64,000 bases of DNA from Streptomyces sp. Je 1-79 (lineage in GTDB: Bacteria; Actinomycetota; Actinomycetes; Streptomycetales; Streptomycetaceae), in contig NZ_JAMGSL010000004.1 of the NCBI RefSeq assembly GCF_025195125.1, positions 124,001 to 188,000 on the forward strand, read 5' to 3'. The notes beneath the pieces were generated by a model. It ran no database searches. It was not told where the DNA came from and saw only the letters and a list, made by a program, of their open reading frames with translations. The position numbers were made by a program, and so were the translations under genes. This document shows, piece by piece, positions 53,432-62,117 of the stretch. The number at the start of each line of letters is the position of its first letter. Positions within the stretch are counted from its first letter, which is position 1.

Positions 53432-53444
53432 TTACCGGCGGTAA
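53432..53444. promoter_or_regulatory. Palindrome TTACCG-g-CGGTAA upstream of FAD oxidoreductase
   Basis: Perfect 13-bp palindrome of TetR-operator type, 18 bp before the oxidoreductase start and inside its leader or promoter. No TetR gene is in the window. Confidence 0.55.
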
Positions 53445-53558
53445 CGGTCACGTCCGGCGCAGGAGCATAAGGGCCTCCCCCGGCTCCCGGAAGCGTCGTG
53501 CGGGCCACACCGCGCACATGGCGCGATCCCGTCCCCGCGTACACGGGACAATGACGTC

Positions 53559-54032
53559 ATGTCCCGACGCCCCACCCGCCCCAAGCGGCGCCCCGCCACG
53601 CCCTCCGCGCCCGCCGTCACCGCGAACTCGCCCGCCGTCACCGCGAGCTCGCCCTGCCCGTGCGGCCTGCCCGCGCCGTACGGGGAGTGCTGCGGACGCT
53701 TCCACTCCGGGCCGGCCACCGCGCCCACCGCCGAACTGCTCATGCGCTCCCGCTACAGCGCCTTCGTCACGCGCGACGCCGGGTACCTGCTGCGGACCTG
53801 GGCCCCGGAGACCCGCCCCGGCGAGGTCGACTTCGACCCGAAGATGCGGTGGGCGGGTCTTGAGATCCGCGACACCGGCGACGGCACGGCCTTCCACCGG
53901 TCCGGCACGGTCACCTTCGTCGCCCGCTACACCCACGGAGGCGAGGCCGGCTCGCTCCACGAACGCAGCCGCTTCCGGCGCCACGAGGGCGCGTGGGTGT
54001 ACGTGGACGGCGACTTCATCGACGAGCCCTGA
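53559..54032 (+). CDS. YchJ family protein (SEC-C-like zinc motif)
   Basis: 157 residues. After a basic, Pro-rich N-terminal tail with a duplicated PAVTAxSP stretch, the zinc-binding SEC-C-like motif SPCPCGLPAPYGECCGRF appears. Then comes the NTF2-like YchJ domain (ELLMRSRYSAFVTRDAGYLLRTW, VTFVARYTHGGEAGSLHERSRFRRHEGAWVYVDG). Function unknown in the family. ATG 53559 is used; the conserved part begins near residue 31. It converges with the efflux gene. Confidence 0.9.
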   Translation: MSRRPTRPKRRPATPSAPAVTANSPAVTASSPCPCGLPAPYGECCGRFHSGPATAPTAELLMRSRYSAFVTRDAGYLLRTWAPETRPGEVDFDPKMRWAGLEIRDTGDGTAFHRSGTVTFVARYTHGGEAGSLHERSRFRRHEGAWVYVDGDFIDEP

Positions 54033-54066
54033 GCGGCCCGCCGGTCGCCGGACACGGGTCCGCGGA

Positions 54067-56154
54067 TCAGGACGTGACGCCGACCGGCTCCCGGCGGTTC
54101 CGCGGCAGGCCCTGCGCCAGGTCCTCCGCGATCAGCTTCTTCGTGATCGCGTCCGTCGCGGCCCTGAGCTCCGGGCCGCTCGGCCGGCCGGTCTCCCGTT
54201 CGACCCGGTCGCTCAGCCAGTCGCCCCACGCGTGGGTGATGACCTCTGCCTCGCGCCGCCCCGCCGGGGTGTGGGAGAGGAGGTTGCCGTCCCGGGTCAG
54301 GAACCCCTCGTCGACCATGCGGTCGAACACCGGCAGCAGGACCTCCGGGGGGACCCGGCGGCCGGCGGAGATCAGGCCGAGACTGGCGTGCCCGACCGTC
54401 CTCGTGAAGAGCTCGACCTGCATCACCGCCCACGCGGCCGCGGTGTCGAGCCGGGTGTCGGAGTCGGCGACGATCCGGCGCGCGGTCTCCAGGTCCGTCT
54501 TCTGCAGGATCCTTCCGACGGTGAGTTCGAGCAGCTTGGCCGAGTCGCCCGCCGTGGTCGGCGAGCCGAACCCCTCGCCCATGTCGGGCGCCGAGGCGCG
54601 GGCCGTGTCCCGGAGCGGTACCTGCTTGAGGAAGAGCGCCACGACGAAGCCGATCGCCGCGACCGGCACCGTCCAGAGGAAGACCGTGTGCAGGGTGTCC
54701 GCGTACGCCTGGACGATCGGCGCGGCCACCTCGTCCGGCAGGGCGTGCACGCCGGCCGGACTCGTCGCGGCCGTGGCGATCTCGGACGGGTCCAGGCCCG
54801 GTCCCGCGACGGCCGCCGCCTCGCCGACCCCCTGGGCCAGGTTGGGCTTCAGGGAGTTGGCGTAGATGGTGCCGAAGACCGCCGTGCCGAAGGAGCTGCC
54901 GAGCGTACGGAAGAAGGTGACGCCCGAGGTGGCGGTGCCGAGGTCGGCGTAGTCCACCGTGTTCTGCACGGCGATGGTCAGCACCTGCATGCACAGGCCG
55001 ATGCCGGCGCCGAGCACGAACATGTACAGCGACTCCAGCCAGGCGCTGGTGCCGGTGTCCATCAGCGACAGGAGGAAGAGACCGACCCCCATCACCAGAC
55101 AGCCCACGATGGGGAAGATCCGGTAGGTGCCGGTCTTGCTGACCACGTTGCCGCTGTAGATCGAGGCGATCAGCAGGCCGAGGACCATCGGCAGCGTCCG
55201 GATGCCGGAGACGGTGGCCGAGTCCCCGTCGACGTACTGGAGGTACGAGGGCAGGAAGGTCATCGAGCCGAGCATCGCGAAGCCGACGACGAAGCTGAGC
55301 ACGGAGCAGACGGTGAACACCGGGTTGGCGAAGAGCCGCATGGGCAGCATCGGTTCGGCGGCCCGGGTCTCCACCCAGCAGAACAGCGCCAGCGCGATCA
55401 GACCGCCGGCGAAGAGTCCGATGATGACGCCGGAGCCCCACGCGTACTCGTTCCCGCCCCAACTGGTCGCCAGGATCAGGGCGCTGGATCCGGCGGCGAC
55501 CAGCGCGATGCCGGCGTAGTCGATGACCGGCTTGCTCGCGGACCGTACGGAGGGGATCGTGCGGGCGGCCGCGATCACGACCAGGATCGCGATCGGGACG
55601 TTCACGTAGAACGCCCAGCGCCAGGTCAGATGGTCGGTGAAGAGCCCGCCGAGCAGCGGGCCGATGACCGTGGAGACGCCGAAGACGGCGCCGATCGCGC
55701 CCTGGTACTTGCCGCGGTCGCGCAGCGGGATCACATCGGCGATCAGCGCCATGGAGGTGACCATCAGACCGCCGGCGCCGATGCCCTGCAGTCCGCGCCA
55801 GACGATCAGCAGGGTCATGTTGGTGGCGAGTCCGCAGAGGAACGAGCCGGTGATGAAGACGATCGCGGAGATCTGGAAGATCACCTTGCGCCCGAACAGG
55901 TCGCCGAACTTGCCGACCAGGACAGTGGCGACCGTCTCGGCCAGCAGGTACGAGGTGACCACCCAGGACATGTGGGCGGCGCCACCGAGGTCCGAGACGA
56001 TGGTCGGCAGGGCGGTGCCGACGATCGTCTGGTCGAGCGCGGCGAGGAGGACGCCGAGCATGATCGTGCCGAAGACGATGTTGCGGCGACGGCTGTCGAG
56101 CACGGGTGGCTCGGCGGCCGGGGGCGCAGGTGCGGCTTGGCTGGTGGTGGTCAC
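54067..56154 (-). CDS. DHA2-family MFS drug efflux transporter with extra C-terminal domain
   Basis: 695 residues. The first about 510 residues hold 14 membrane helices with DHA2 motifs (LDQTIVGTALPTIVSDLGG for motif D1; KFGDLFGRKVIF for motif A; GAVFGVSTVIGPLLGGLF for motif C). Transport of drugs by proton antiport is expected. Beyond helix 14 comes a roughly 180-residue soluble domain including a winged-helix-like stretch (LLPVFDRMVDEGFLTRDGNLLSHTPAGRREAEVI). This tail is absent from E. coli EmrB and may sense substrates. Confidence 0.9.
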   Translation of the reverse strand: MTTTSQAAPAPPAAEPPVLDSRRRNIVFGTIMLGVLLAALDQTIVGTALPTIVSDLGGAAHMSWVVTSYLLAETVATVLVGKFGDLFGRKVIFQISAIVFITGSFLCGLATNMTLLIVWRGLQGIGAGGLMVTSMALIADVIPLRDRGKYQGAIGAVFGVSTVIGPLLGGLFTDHLTWRWAFYVNVPIAILVVIAAARTIPSVRSASKPVIDYAGIALVAAGSSALILATSWGGNEYAWGSGVIIGLFAGGLIALALFCWVETRAAEPMLPMRLFANPVFTVCSVLSFVVGFAMLGSMTFLPSYLQYVDGDSATVSGIRTLPMVLGLLIASIYSGNVVSKTGTYRIFPIVGCLVMGVGLFLLSLMDTGTSAWLESLYMFVLGAGIGLCMQVLTIAVQNTVDYADLGTATSGVTFFRTLGSSFGTAVFGTIYANSLKPNLAQGVGEAAAVAGPGLDPSEIATAATSPAGVHALPDEVAAPIVQAYADTLHTVFLWTVPVAAIGFVVALFLKQVPLRDTARASAPDMGEGFGSPTTAGDSAKLLELTVGRILQKTDLETARRIVADSDTRLDTAAAWAVMQVELFTRTVGHASLGLISAGRRVPPEVLLPVFDRMVDEGFLTRDGNLLSHTPAGRREAEVITHAWGDWLSDRVERETGRPSGPELRAATDAITKKLIAEDLAQGLPRNRREPVGVTS

Positions 56155-56324
56155 CCTGGCAGCCTCACACCGGCCGGGCCCGCCCGCATGCGGGAGACGT
56201 CCGAACCGGTGCGGCGCCGGGACCGCGCCCCGAACGGGCCAACGTGGTCGGACGGGTCGGCGGGGGCGGACGGGTCAGCGGCGGACGGCCGGCGCAGGCG
56301 GACCGGTCGGCGCGGGCGGAAGGG

Positions 56325-56624
56325 TCAGCGGCGGACCGGGAGCAGCGGGTGGTGCTTGGCCAGGATCTTGTTCGCCCGCGCCAGGGCGGACAGCGCGTGT
56401 TCCCGGTCCGCCCGGTCCTCCGCGCAGAGCGGCCCTCGGAAGCGCAGCACCTCGCGCGCCGCGCTGTCGGCGTCGATCTCCGCCTGCAGGACGTGCAGCG
56501 GCAGACAGGAGCCGATCATGGCGGCCACACGGTCGGGGATCGGGACGGGGACGAGGGGCGAGGGCGAGGTGATCACGGGCCAGTCCTTGTGGGTACGGGT
56601 CGGGGGTGGGGTATCCCTCTCCAT
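56325..56624 (-). CDS. Small hypothetical protein
   Basis: 99 residues from ATG 56624, not recognised. The first 30 residues are Pro-rich. Then comes an amphipathic helical part (DRVAAMIGSCLPLHVLQAEIDADSAAREVL, DREHALSALARANKIL). The frame is open much further upstream, but codon use there is poor, so this start is preferred. It could be a small regulatory or DNA-associated protein. G+C-rich short repeats fill the 170 bp downstream of its stop. Confidence 0.5.
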   Translation of the reverse strand: MERDTPPPTRTHKDWPVITSPSPLVPVPIPDRVAAMIGSCLPLHVLQAEIDADSAAREVLRFRGPLCAEDRADREHALSALARANKILAKHHPLLPVRR

Positions 56625-57282
56625 ACGTACAGGATGGGCTTCCGGGTTCGTCGACGGGGATGTCTCCGCGGCGCAACGGCACGCCCGCCGTTCGGCGGGG
56701 TGTGCGGACGGTCCGGGCGCGCCCTCGCTCTCCGCCGCACGACGTCGCGCGGTGTTCTCGCAGGTGCGCGCCGCGCGGGCCGATCTTCCTTCCGAAACGA
56801 CCTTCCGTATCGGTCGATTGTTCGCCGAACACGGTCTCGGTGCCCCGCGGGGGAGTGTGAAGCATCTCACTCCGGGAGGTGCGGGCCGTTCGGTGTGCGT
56901 CCCGTCCACGGCGATCGTGCGCACGGGGTTGAAATCGGGTTACGGCTCAGCAAGTTGACTTGCCGGTAGCTCCCGAGGCTTCGCTCACTCTCCGCCCGCC
57001 CGCCGCGAACAGGAGCCCTCCACGGGCCGACGCAAAGACACCCCGGTCTGCGGGACCGCTTTCCCACCGAGGTACGGGAGGACGGCGCCGTACGGGAGGC
57101 GCGTACGGCCCTCCCCGCGGGACCACCGCCAACGCTTCGTTCTACGTCAACTCGGATGGGCGTCTTCCCGAGACTCGATCGGCCGTGAAATCCATTGAGG
57201 ACGGGTACAACCATTCGACACGATCAAGGGTCTGACCAGGCGCATCCCCCGGGTGCGTCTGGTCGCTTGAGAGGAATCCGTC
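56625..57282. other. 658-bp intergenic region without supported gene
   Basis: No open frame here has convincing codon usage or similarity. It contains a hairpin with TT loop (56684-56690 and 56693-56699), and two copies of GTACGGGAGG 18 bp apart (57072-57081, 57090-57099). Near its right end is the promoter and leader of the secreted FG-GAP gene (TACAAC at 57206-57211 is a possible -10). Confidence 0.6.
57234..57264 (+). promoter_or_regulatory. 5'-leader hairpin before FG-GAP gene
   Basis: 11-bp stem (57234-57244 with 57254-57264, one G-U) with a 9-nt loop, ending 5 bp before the Shine-Dalgarno GAGAGGAAT (57270-57278). Possible attenuator or mRNA stabiliser. Confidence 0.5.
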
Positions 57283-59523
57283 TTGATCCACGCCCGTCCC
57301 GCGCGTCGTCGGCTCGTCGTCTCCGTCGTCACCGTTCTCGCCGTCACCGCCGGTGGGGGCGCGCTGGCCGCTCCGGCGGTCGCCGCGCCGGCCGTCGAGG
57401 CCACGCACACCGCGGCCGCGGCCGAGGTCGCGCCGTTCCCCGCCAAGAGCACCGTCTTCGGCGCGACCGCGACAGGCTTCCTGACCTCCACCGAGGTCCC
57501 GCCGATGGACGAGGCCGGCCCCACCTACAGCGCCCACTGGGTCCCGGCCGACGGCTCGGCCGTGAAGGACATCGGCTGGGGTTTCGAGAGCACCGGCTCG
57601 GGGGACATCGTGGCCTCCCACGGAGCCACCAAGGCCTCTCTCACCGACGTGGCGACGGGGGCGAAGCTGCGGTCGGTCACCTTCGAGACCGGTCACACCT
57701 ACGCGGGCGCCGCCGGCAAGGCCCTGTTCACCACGGTGCTCAACGTGAACGGCGACCGGCTCATCCACATGCACACCACGACCAGCGGGTCGGGCAAGAT
57801 GACCGCCGGTCTCCCGGGCAACGCCACGGGCGTCACCGTCAAGGCCGGCACGGCCACCCACGCCCTCGTGACCTACTCCACCGGCACGGACGCGGACGCC
57901 GAGAAGCACATCGGCCTGCTCGACCTGGCGGCCAACGCGATCACGGAGACGTACGAGGTTCCCCCCGTCGCCACGACCGGCAAGAGCAACTTCGCCGTCT
58001 CCGCCACGCACTTCGCATGGGTCGAGTACGACGCGAACGAGAACGTCACCGTCGTGGCCGTCGACCGCGCCACCAAGAACCAGCAGAGGTTCGAGGTCGG
58101 CGCGGCGTGGCGCAAGGACGTCGAGCTCGGCCTGGTCGGCGACTGGGTCACGTACGGCACCCGCAGCGGCCTCACGGACGACGTCGAGCCGGAGCCCCTG
58201 GCAGCCCTGACCGCGCGCAGCCTGAAGGACGGGACCACCACCCGCAAGCTCCTCGACCACACCCTCACCGCCGCCGTCGCGCCCGACGGCGCTCAGACGG
58301 TGCGCGGCGGAACAGTCGAGCAGGGCGAGGGCGTCTACCGGATCGCGCCCGGGGCGGACGGCACCCCGGCCGCGACGCTCGTCGCGAGCAGCGGCGAGTC
58401 CACCAAGGTCGCCCTGCTCGGAAGCAAGGTCCCGGCCGTGGTCGACCTCGACGCCCACGGCGGCAGGATCCCGCTCGAGTTCACGCTCTCCCGGTACAAC
58501 GTGCGCGCCCAGGTGACCCTGCGGCACGTGCAGACCGGCAAGGTGTACGTCGTGGGCTCGGTCCAGCCCGAGAACGGCGTCGTGCGCTTCGACTGGACCG
58601 CCGACCTCGACAACGACCGCTACGGTGCCGAGAGCGCGCTCCCCGGCGCGTACACCTGGGAGATCAGCGCCGAGCCGATGAACGGCATCGGCCAGACGCT
58701 GAAGGAGACGGGCGCCTTCACGGCCACGCGCAAGGCCGCCCCGCACGACTACGACGACAACGGCTCCCCGGACGTGCTCGTGCGCGACAGCGCGGGCAAG
58801 CTCTGGCGCACCGACTCCCACTACGACGTCACCAACGGGCAACTGCGCCCGGCGGAGCAGGAGCTCGTCGGCAGCGGCTGGAACATGTTCAACCAGATCG
58901 AGGCGGCGGGCGACATCGCTGGCGGCCCGGCCGGTGACCTGGTCGCCCGCGACACCAGCGGTGTCCTCTGGCACTACCTCGGGAAGGGGGACGGCACCTT
59001 CGCGAGCCGCGTGAAGATCGGTCCCGGCTGGCAGATCTACAACAAGATCGCCGCGGGCTCCGACCTCAACGGCGACGGGCGCCCCGACCTCCTCGCCACC
59101 GACACCGCCGGTGCGCTCTACCTCTACAAGGGCACGGGCAGCGCCACGGCGCCGTACTCCGCCCGCGTCAAGGTCGGCACCGGCTGGGGCATCTTCAACC
59201 AGCTCACCGCCGTCGGCGACATCGCCGGAAGCGCCGCCGGGGATCTCGTCGCCCGCGACTCCTCCGGTGTCCTCTGGCTCTACCAGGGCCGGGGCGACGG
59301 TACGTTCGCGCCCCGTACGAGGGTCGGCTCCGGCTGGAACGCGTACACGCACCTCGTCGGCGTCGGCGACGCGAACCGCGACGGTCGCCCGGACCTCTAC
59401 GCGTACGGCCCCAACGGCACGTACCTGTACAAGGGCACCGGCAGCGCGACCGCCCCGTTCGGCTCGAAGGAGGCGACGAGTGTGCCCGACACGGCGCCGC
59501 TGACGCACACCTCCGTCATCTGA
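57283..59523 (+). CDS. Secreted FG-GAP/VCBS-repeat beta-propeller protein
   Basis: 746 residues, starting with TTG 57283 after a good Shine-Dalgarno. Signal peptide ends near ALA/APAV (about 30). The N-terminal 470 residues are a poorly characterised beta-rich domain. From about 485 come FG-GAP/VCBS-like repeats (DYDDNGSPDVLVRDSAG, DLNGDGRPDLLATDTAG, DANRDGRPDLYAYGPNG), each with a calcium-binding-like D-x-D/N-x-DG motif and a YKGTGSATAPF strand. Such secreted proteins are common in Streptomyces and probably act in adhesion or polysaccharide binding; no catalytic motif is seen. Confidence 0.85.
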   Translation: MIHARPARRRLVVSVVTVLAVTAGGGALAAPAVAAPAVEATHTAAAAEVAPFPAKSTVFGATATGFLTSTEVPPMDEAGPTYSAHWVPADGSAVKDIGWGFESTGSGDIVASHGATKASLTDVATGAKLRSVTFETGHTYAGAAGKALFTTVLNVNGDRLIHMHTTTSGSGKMTAGLPGNATGVTVKAGTATHALVTYSTGTDADAEKHIGLLDLAANAITETYEVPPVATTGKSNFAVSATHFAWVEYDANENVTVVAVDRATKNQQRFEVGAAWRKDVELGLVGDWVTYGTRSGLTDDVEPEPLAALTARSLKDGTTTRKLLDHTLTAAVAPDGAQTVRGGTVEQGEGVYRIAPGADGTPAATLVASSGESTKVALLGSKVPAVVDLDAHGGRIPLEFTLSRYNVRAQVTLRHVQTGKVYVVGSVQPENGVVRFDWTADLDNDRYGAESALPGAYTWEISAEPMNGIGQTLKETGAFTATRKAAPHDYDDNGSPDVLVRDSAGKLWRTDSHYDVTNGQLRPAEQELVGSGWNMFNQIEAAGDIAGGPAGDLVARDTSGVLWHYLGKGDGTFASRVKIGPGWQIYNKIAAGSDLNGDGRPDLLATDTAGALYLYKGTGSATAPYSARVKVGTGWGIFNQLTAVGDIAGSAAGDLVARDSSGVLWLYQGRGDGTFAPRTRVGSGWNAYTHLVGVGDANRDGRPDLYAYGPNGTYLYKGTGSATAPFGSKEATSVPDTAPLTHTSVI

Positions 59524-59563
59524 CGAGGACACCTCCGCTGACGACGCGGCCGGTACCGGGCTG

Positions 59564-59741
59564 CTAGGGCGTGTTTCGAAAGTCCCGTCTGGCCGGGAAC
59601 GCCTGGCACGCACGCTCGCCGCGTTGTCGGTCGTCGGCGCAGCCCGCTGCGCTCTCCTCCCTCCGCCTTGCGATCGCACGCACCAGACGCCCCCGGCCCC
59701 GCCCTTCGGGCGGACGACGCTACTTCCGAAACACGCCCTAG
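59564..59741. mobile_element. Complete 178-bp MITE with 20-bp terminal inverted repeats
   Basis: Left end CTAGGGCGTGTTTCGAAAGT (59564-59583) and right end ACTTCCGAAACACGCCCTAG (59722-59741) are inverted repeats with one mismatch. No transposase. CTAG at both tips fits an IS5/IS427-like target. Similar elements are widespread in Streptomyces. A deleted copy lies at 28892-28950. Confidence 0.88.
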
Positions 59742-59755
59742 GCCCGTACCGGCGG

Positions 59756-60814
59756 CTACGCCAGCACCTCGGAGAGGTCGTACGAGACCGGCTCCTCCAG
59801 CTGGCCGTAACCGCAGGACTCCGGCGTACGGTCCGGCCGCCACCGCTTGAACTGGGCCGTGTGCCGGAACCGGTCGCCCTCCATGTGGTCGTACCCCACC
59901 TCGCAGACCCGCTCCGGTCGCAGGGCCACCCACGACAGGTCCTTCTTGCCCGACCAGCGGCTCGGCGCCCCCGGCAGCCGTGCGCCGGCGTGCGCGGCCT
60001 CCTCCGCCCAGGCCGCCCACGGGTGCCCGTCGGGCGGGTCCATCCGCAGCGGCTCCAGCTCGGCGACCAGCTCCTCGCGGCGCTTGGCGGTGAAGGCCGC
60101 GCAGACCCCGACGTGCTGGAGCGTGCCACCGTCGTCGTACAGGCCGAGCAGCAGCGAGCCGACCACCGGCCCGCTCTTGTGGAAGCGGTAGCCGGCCACG
60201 ACCACATCCGCCGTGCGCTCGTGCTTGATCTTGTACATCAGCCGGGCGTCGGGCCGGTACGGCAGATCCAGCGGCTTGGCGATCACCCCGTCCAGGCCGG
60301 CCCCCTCGTACTGCTCGAACCAGCGGGCGGCGACCTCCGGGTCCGTGGTCGCGGGCGCCAGATGGACCGGGGCGTCGGCCTCGCGCAGGGCCTCCTCCAG
60401 GGCGGCCCGCCGGTCGGTGAGGGGTGTCTCCAGCAGGGAGTCGTCGCCGAGGGCGAGCAGGTCGAAGGCGATGAACCGGGCCGGGGTCCTCTCGGCCAGC
60501 ATCCGCACGCGGGAGTCGGCGGGGTGGATGCGCTCGGTGAGCCGGTCGAAGTCGAGCCGGCCGCCGTGCTCGATCACGATCTCGCCGTCGACCACGCAGC
60601 GCTGCGGGAGCCGGGGGAGCAGCGCGTCGACGAGCTCGGGGAAGTAGCGGGTCAGCGGCTTGCCCGTACGGCTGCCGATGACCAGCTCCGGGCCGTCGCG
60701 GTGGACGATGGCGCGGAAGCCGTCCCATTTGGCCTCGTACTGCATGCCCGGCGGAATCTTCTTCACGGCCTTGGCCAGCATCGGCTTCACGGGCGGCATC
60801 ACCGGCAGATCCAT
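59756..60814 (-). CDS. Stand-alone ATP-dependent DNA ligase (LigC/LigD ligase-domain type)
   Basis: 352 residues. The adenylation domain carries the nucleophile Lys29 in YEAKWDGFRA (motif KxDG). Other motifs are FDRLTERIHP, FIAFDLLALGDDSLL, EGAGLDGVIAKPLDLPY and LMYKIKHERTADVVV, followed by an OB-fold (SLLLGLYDDGGTLQHVG). This is the ligase part of bacterial NHEJ LigD as a separate protein, also called LigC. ATG 60814 with GACAAT six bases upstream suggests a leaderless transcript. It is divergent from the matching polymerase-domain gene. Confidence 0.93.
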   Translation of the reverse strand: MDLPVMPPVKPMLAKAVKKIPPGMQYEAKWDGFRAIVHRDGPELVIGSRTGKPLTRYFPELVDALLPRLPQRCVVDGEIVIEHGGRLDFDRLTERIHPADSRVRMLAERTPARFIAFDLLALGDDSLLETPLTDRRAALEEALREADAPVHLAPATTDPEVAARWFEQYEGAGLDGVIAKPLDLPYRPDARLMYKIKHERTADVVVAGYRFHKSGPVVGSLLLGLYDDGGTLQHVGVCAAFTAKRREELVAELEPLRMDPPDGHPWAAWAEEAAHAGARLPGAPSRWSGKKDLSWVALRPERVCEVGYDHMEGDRFRHTAQFKRWRPDRTPESCGYGQLEEPVSYDLSEVLA

Positions 60815-60866
60815 GGCCCGATTGTCCGGTATGCGGGGAATGTCGGCGAGCTCTACGCTGACTCGC
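60815..60866. promoter_or_regulatory. Divergent leaderless promoters of ligase and polymerase genes
   Basis: 52-bp gap. Plus strand TACGCT lies seven bases before ATG 60867. Minus strand GACAAT lies six bases before ATG 60814. Joint expression is likely. Confidence 0.5.
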
Positions 60867-61886
60867 ATGGCGACCAAGGCGGCAGCGGTGGAGCTGGAAG
60901 TCGGAGAGCGGACCGTGCGCGTCTCCAATCCGGACAAGGTGTACTTCCCCGAACCCGGCTACACCAAGCTCGACATGGTCAGCTACTACCTGGCCGTCGG
61001 CGACGGCATCACCCGCGCGCTGCGGGACCGGCCCACGACCCTGGAGCGCTACCCCGACGGAGTGACCGGCGAGTCCTTCTTCCAGAAGCGCGCCCCCAAA
61101 TACCTCCCGGACTGGATCCCGACCGCGCACATCACCTTCCCCAGCGGCCGGTCGGCCGACGAGATGTGCCCGACCGAACCGGCGGCCGTCCTGTGGGCGG
61201 CCAACCTCGGCGCGGTCACCTTCCACCCGTGGCCGGTGCGGCGCGAGGACACCGACCACCCCGACGAGCTGCGGATCGACCTCGACCCCCAGCCCGGCAC
61301 CGACTACGCCGACGCCGTACGCGCCGCCCACGAGCTGCGCGCCGTCCTGGACGAGCACGGCGTGCGCGGCTGGCCCAAGACCTCGGGCGGACGCGGGCTG
61401 CACGTCTTCGTGCCGATCGAGCCCCGCTGGACCTTCACCCAGGTCCGCCGCGCGGCCATCGCCTGCGGCCGCGAGCTGGAGCGCCGGATGCCGGAGCGCG
61501 TGACGATCAAGTGGTGGAAGGAGGAGCGCGGCGAGCGGATCTTCGTCGACTACAACCAGACGGCCCGCGACCGCACGATCGCCTCCGCCTACTCCGTGCG
61601 GCCCCGCCCGCACGCCCCGGTCTCCGCGCCGCTGAGTTGGGACGAGATCGACGACGCGACTCCGCGGGACTTCGACATCAGGACGATGCCGGCCCGGTAC
61701 GCGGAGGTGGGCGACGTTCACGCCGACATGGACGACCACCGCTTCAGCCTGGAGAGCCTGCTGGAACTGGCCCGCCGTGACGAGGCGGACCACGGCCTCG
61801 GCGACCTGCCCTACCCGCCGGAGTACCCGAAGATGCCCGGCGAACCGAAGCGGGTCCAGCCGAGCAGGGCGAAGAAGGCCGACTGA
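60867..61886 (+). CDS. LigD-type polymerase/primase domain protein (NHEJ)
   Basis: 339 residues, a stand-alone LigD polymerase domain (archaeo-eukaryotic primase fold). Catalytic aspartates lie in RIDLDPQPGTDY, with TSGGRGLHVFVPI and ERIFVDYNQTARDRTIASAYSVR as conserved blocks. It fills gaps with NTPs at double-strand breaks with Ku and the ligase. ATG 60867. The divergent ligase gene is its functional partner; no ku gene is in the window. Confidence 0.93.
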   Translation: MATKAAAVELEVGERTVRVSNPDKVYFPEPGYTKLDMVSYYLAVGDGITRALRDRPTTLERYPDGVTGESFFQKRAPKYLPDWIPTAHITFPSGRSADEMCPTEPAAVLWAANLGAVTFHPWPVRREDTDHPDELRIDLDPQPGTDYADAVRAAHELRAVLDEHGVRGWPKTSGGRGLHVFVPIEPRWTFTQVRRAAIACGRELERRMPERVTIKWWKEERGERIFVDYNQTARDRTIASAYSVRPRPHAPVSAPLSWDEIDDATPRDFDIRTMPARYAEVGDVHADMDDHRFSLESLLELARRDEADHGLGDLPYPPEYPKMPGEPKRVQPSRAKKAD

Positions 61887-62117
61887 CGCGACCGCCGGGA
61901 AAAGCGGGCCCAGGGCGGCGGGAGAAGGCCCCCGGACGGCCCTGGGCGGGGCCGTGAGCACCCGCGCACCGGTGATCGCGAGGGGGTGGGCCGACCCCCT
62001 CGCCACCTTCCGGCGAACGGCCGTACGCGCCCTTTCGCGGGCTCGGCGAAACAGCCCCTGACCTGGGCTTTCATCGCGATTTCCCCTACCGTTCCCGGTA
62101 CAGGAAAGGGGTGCCGG

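Noticed and set aside
53200..56958. A plus-strand open frame of about 1250 codons spanning the FAD oxidoreductase and efflux genes
   Set aside because: It is antisense to two well-supported genes and partly collinear with YchJ in another frame; the sequence is Arg/Gly/Asp-rich without motifs.
56960..57235. A 91-codon plus-strand frame in the large intergenic region
   Set aside because: Low-complexity Arg/Pro/Gly sequence, no similarity, ends in the FG-GAP promoter.
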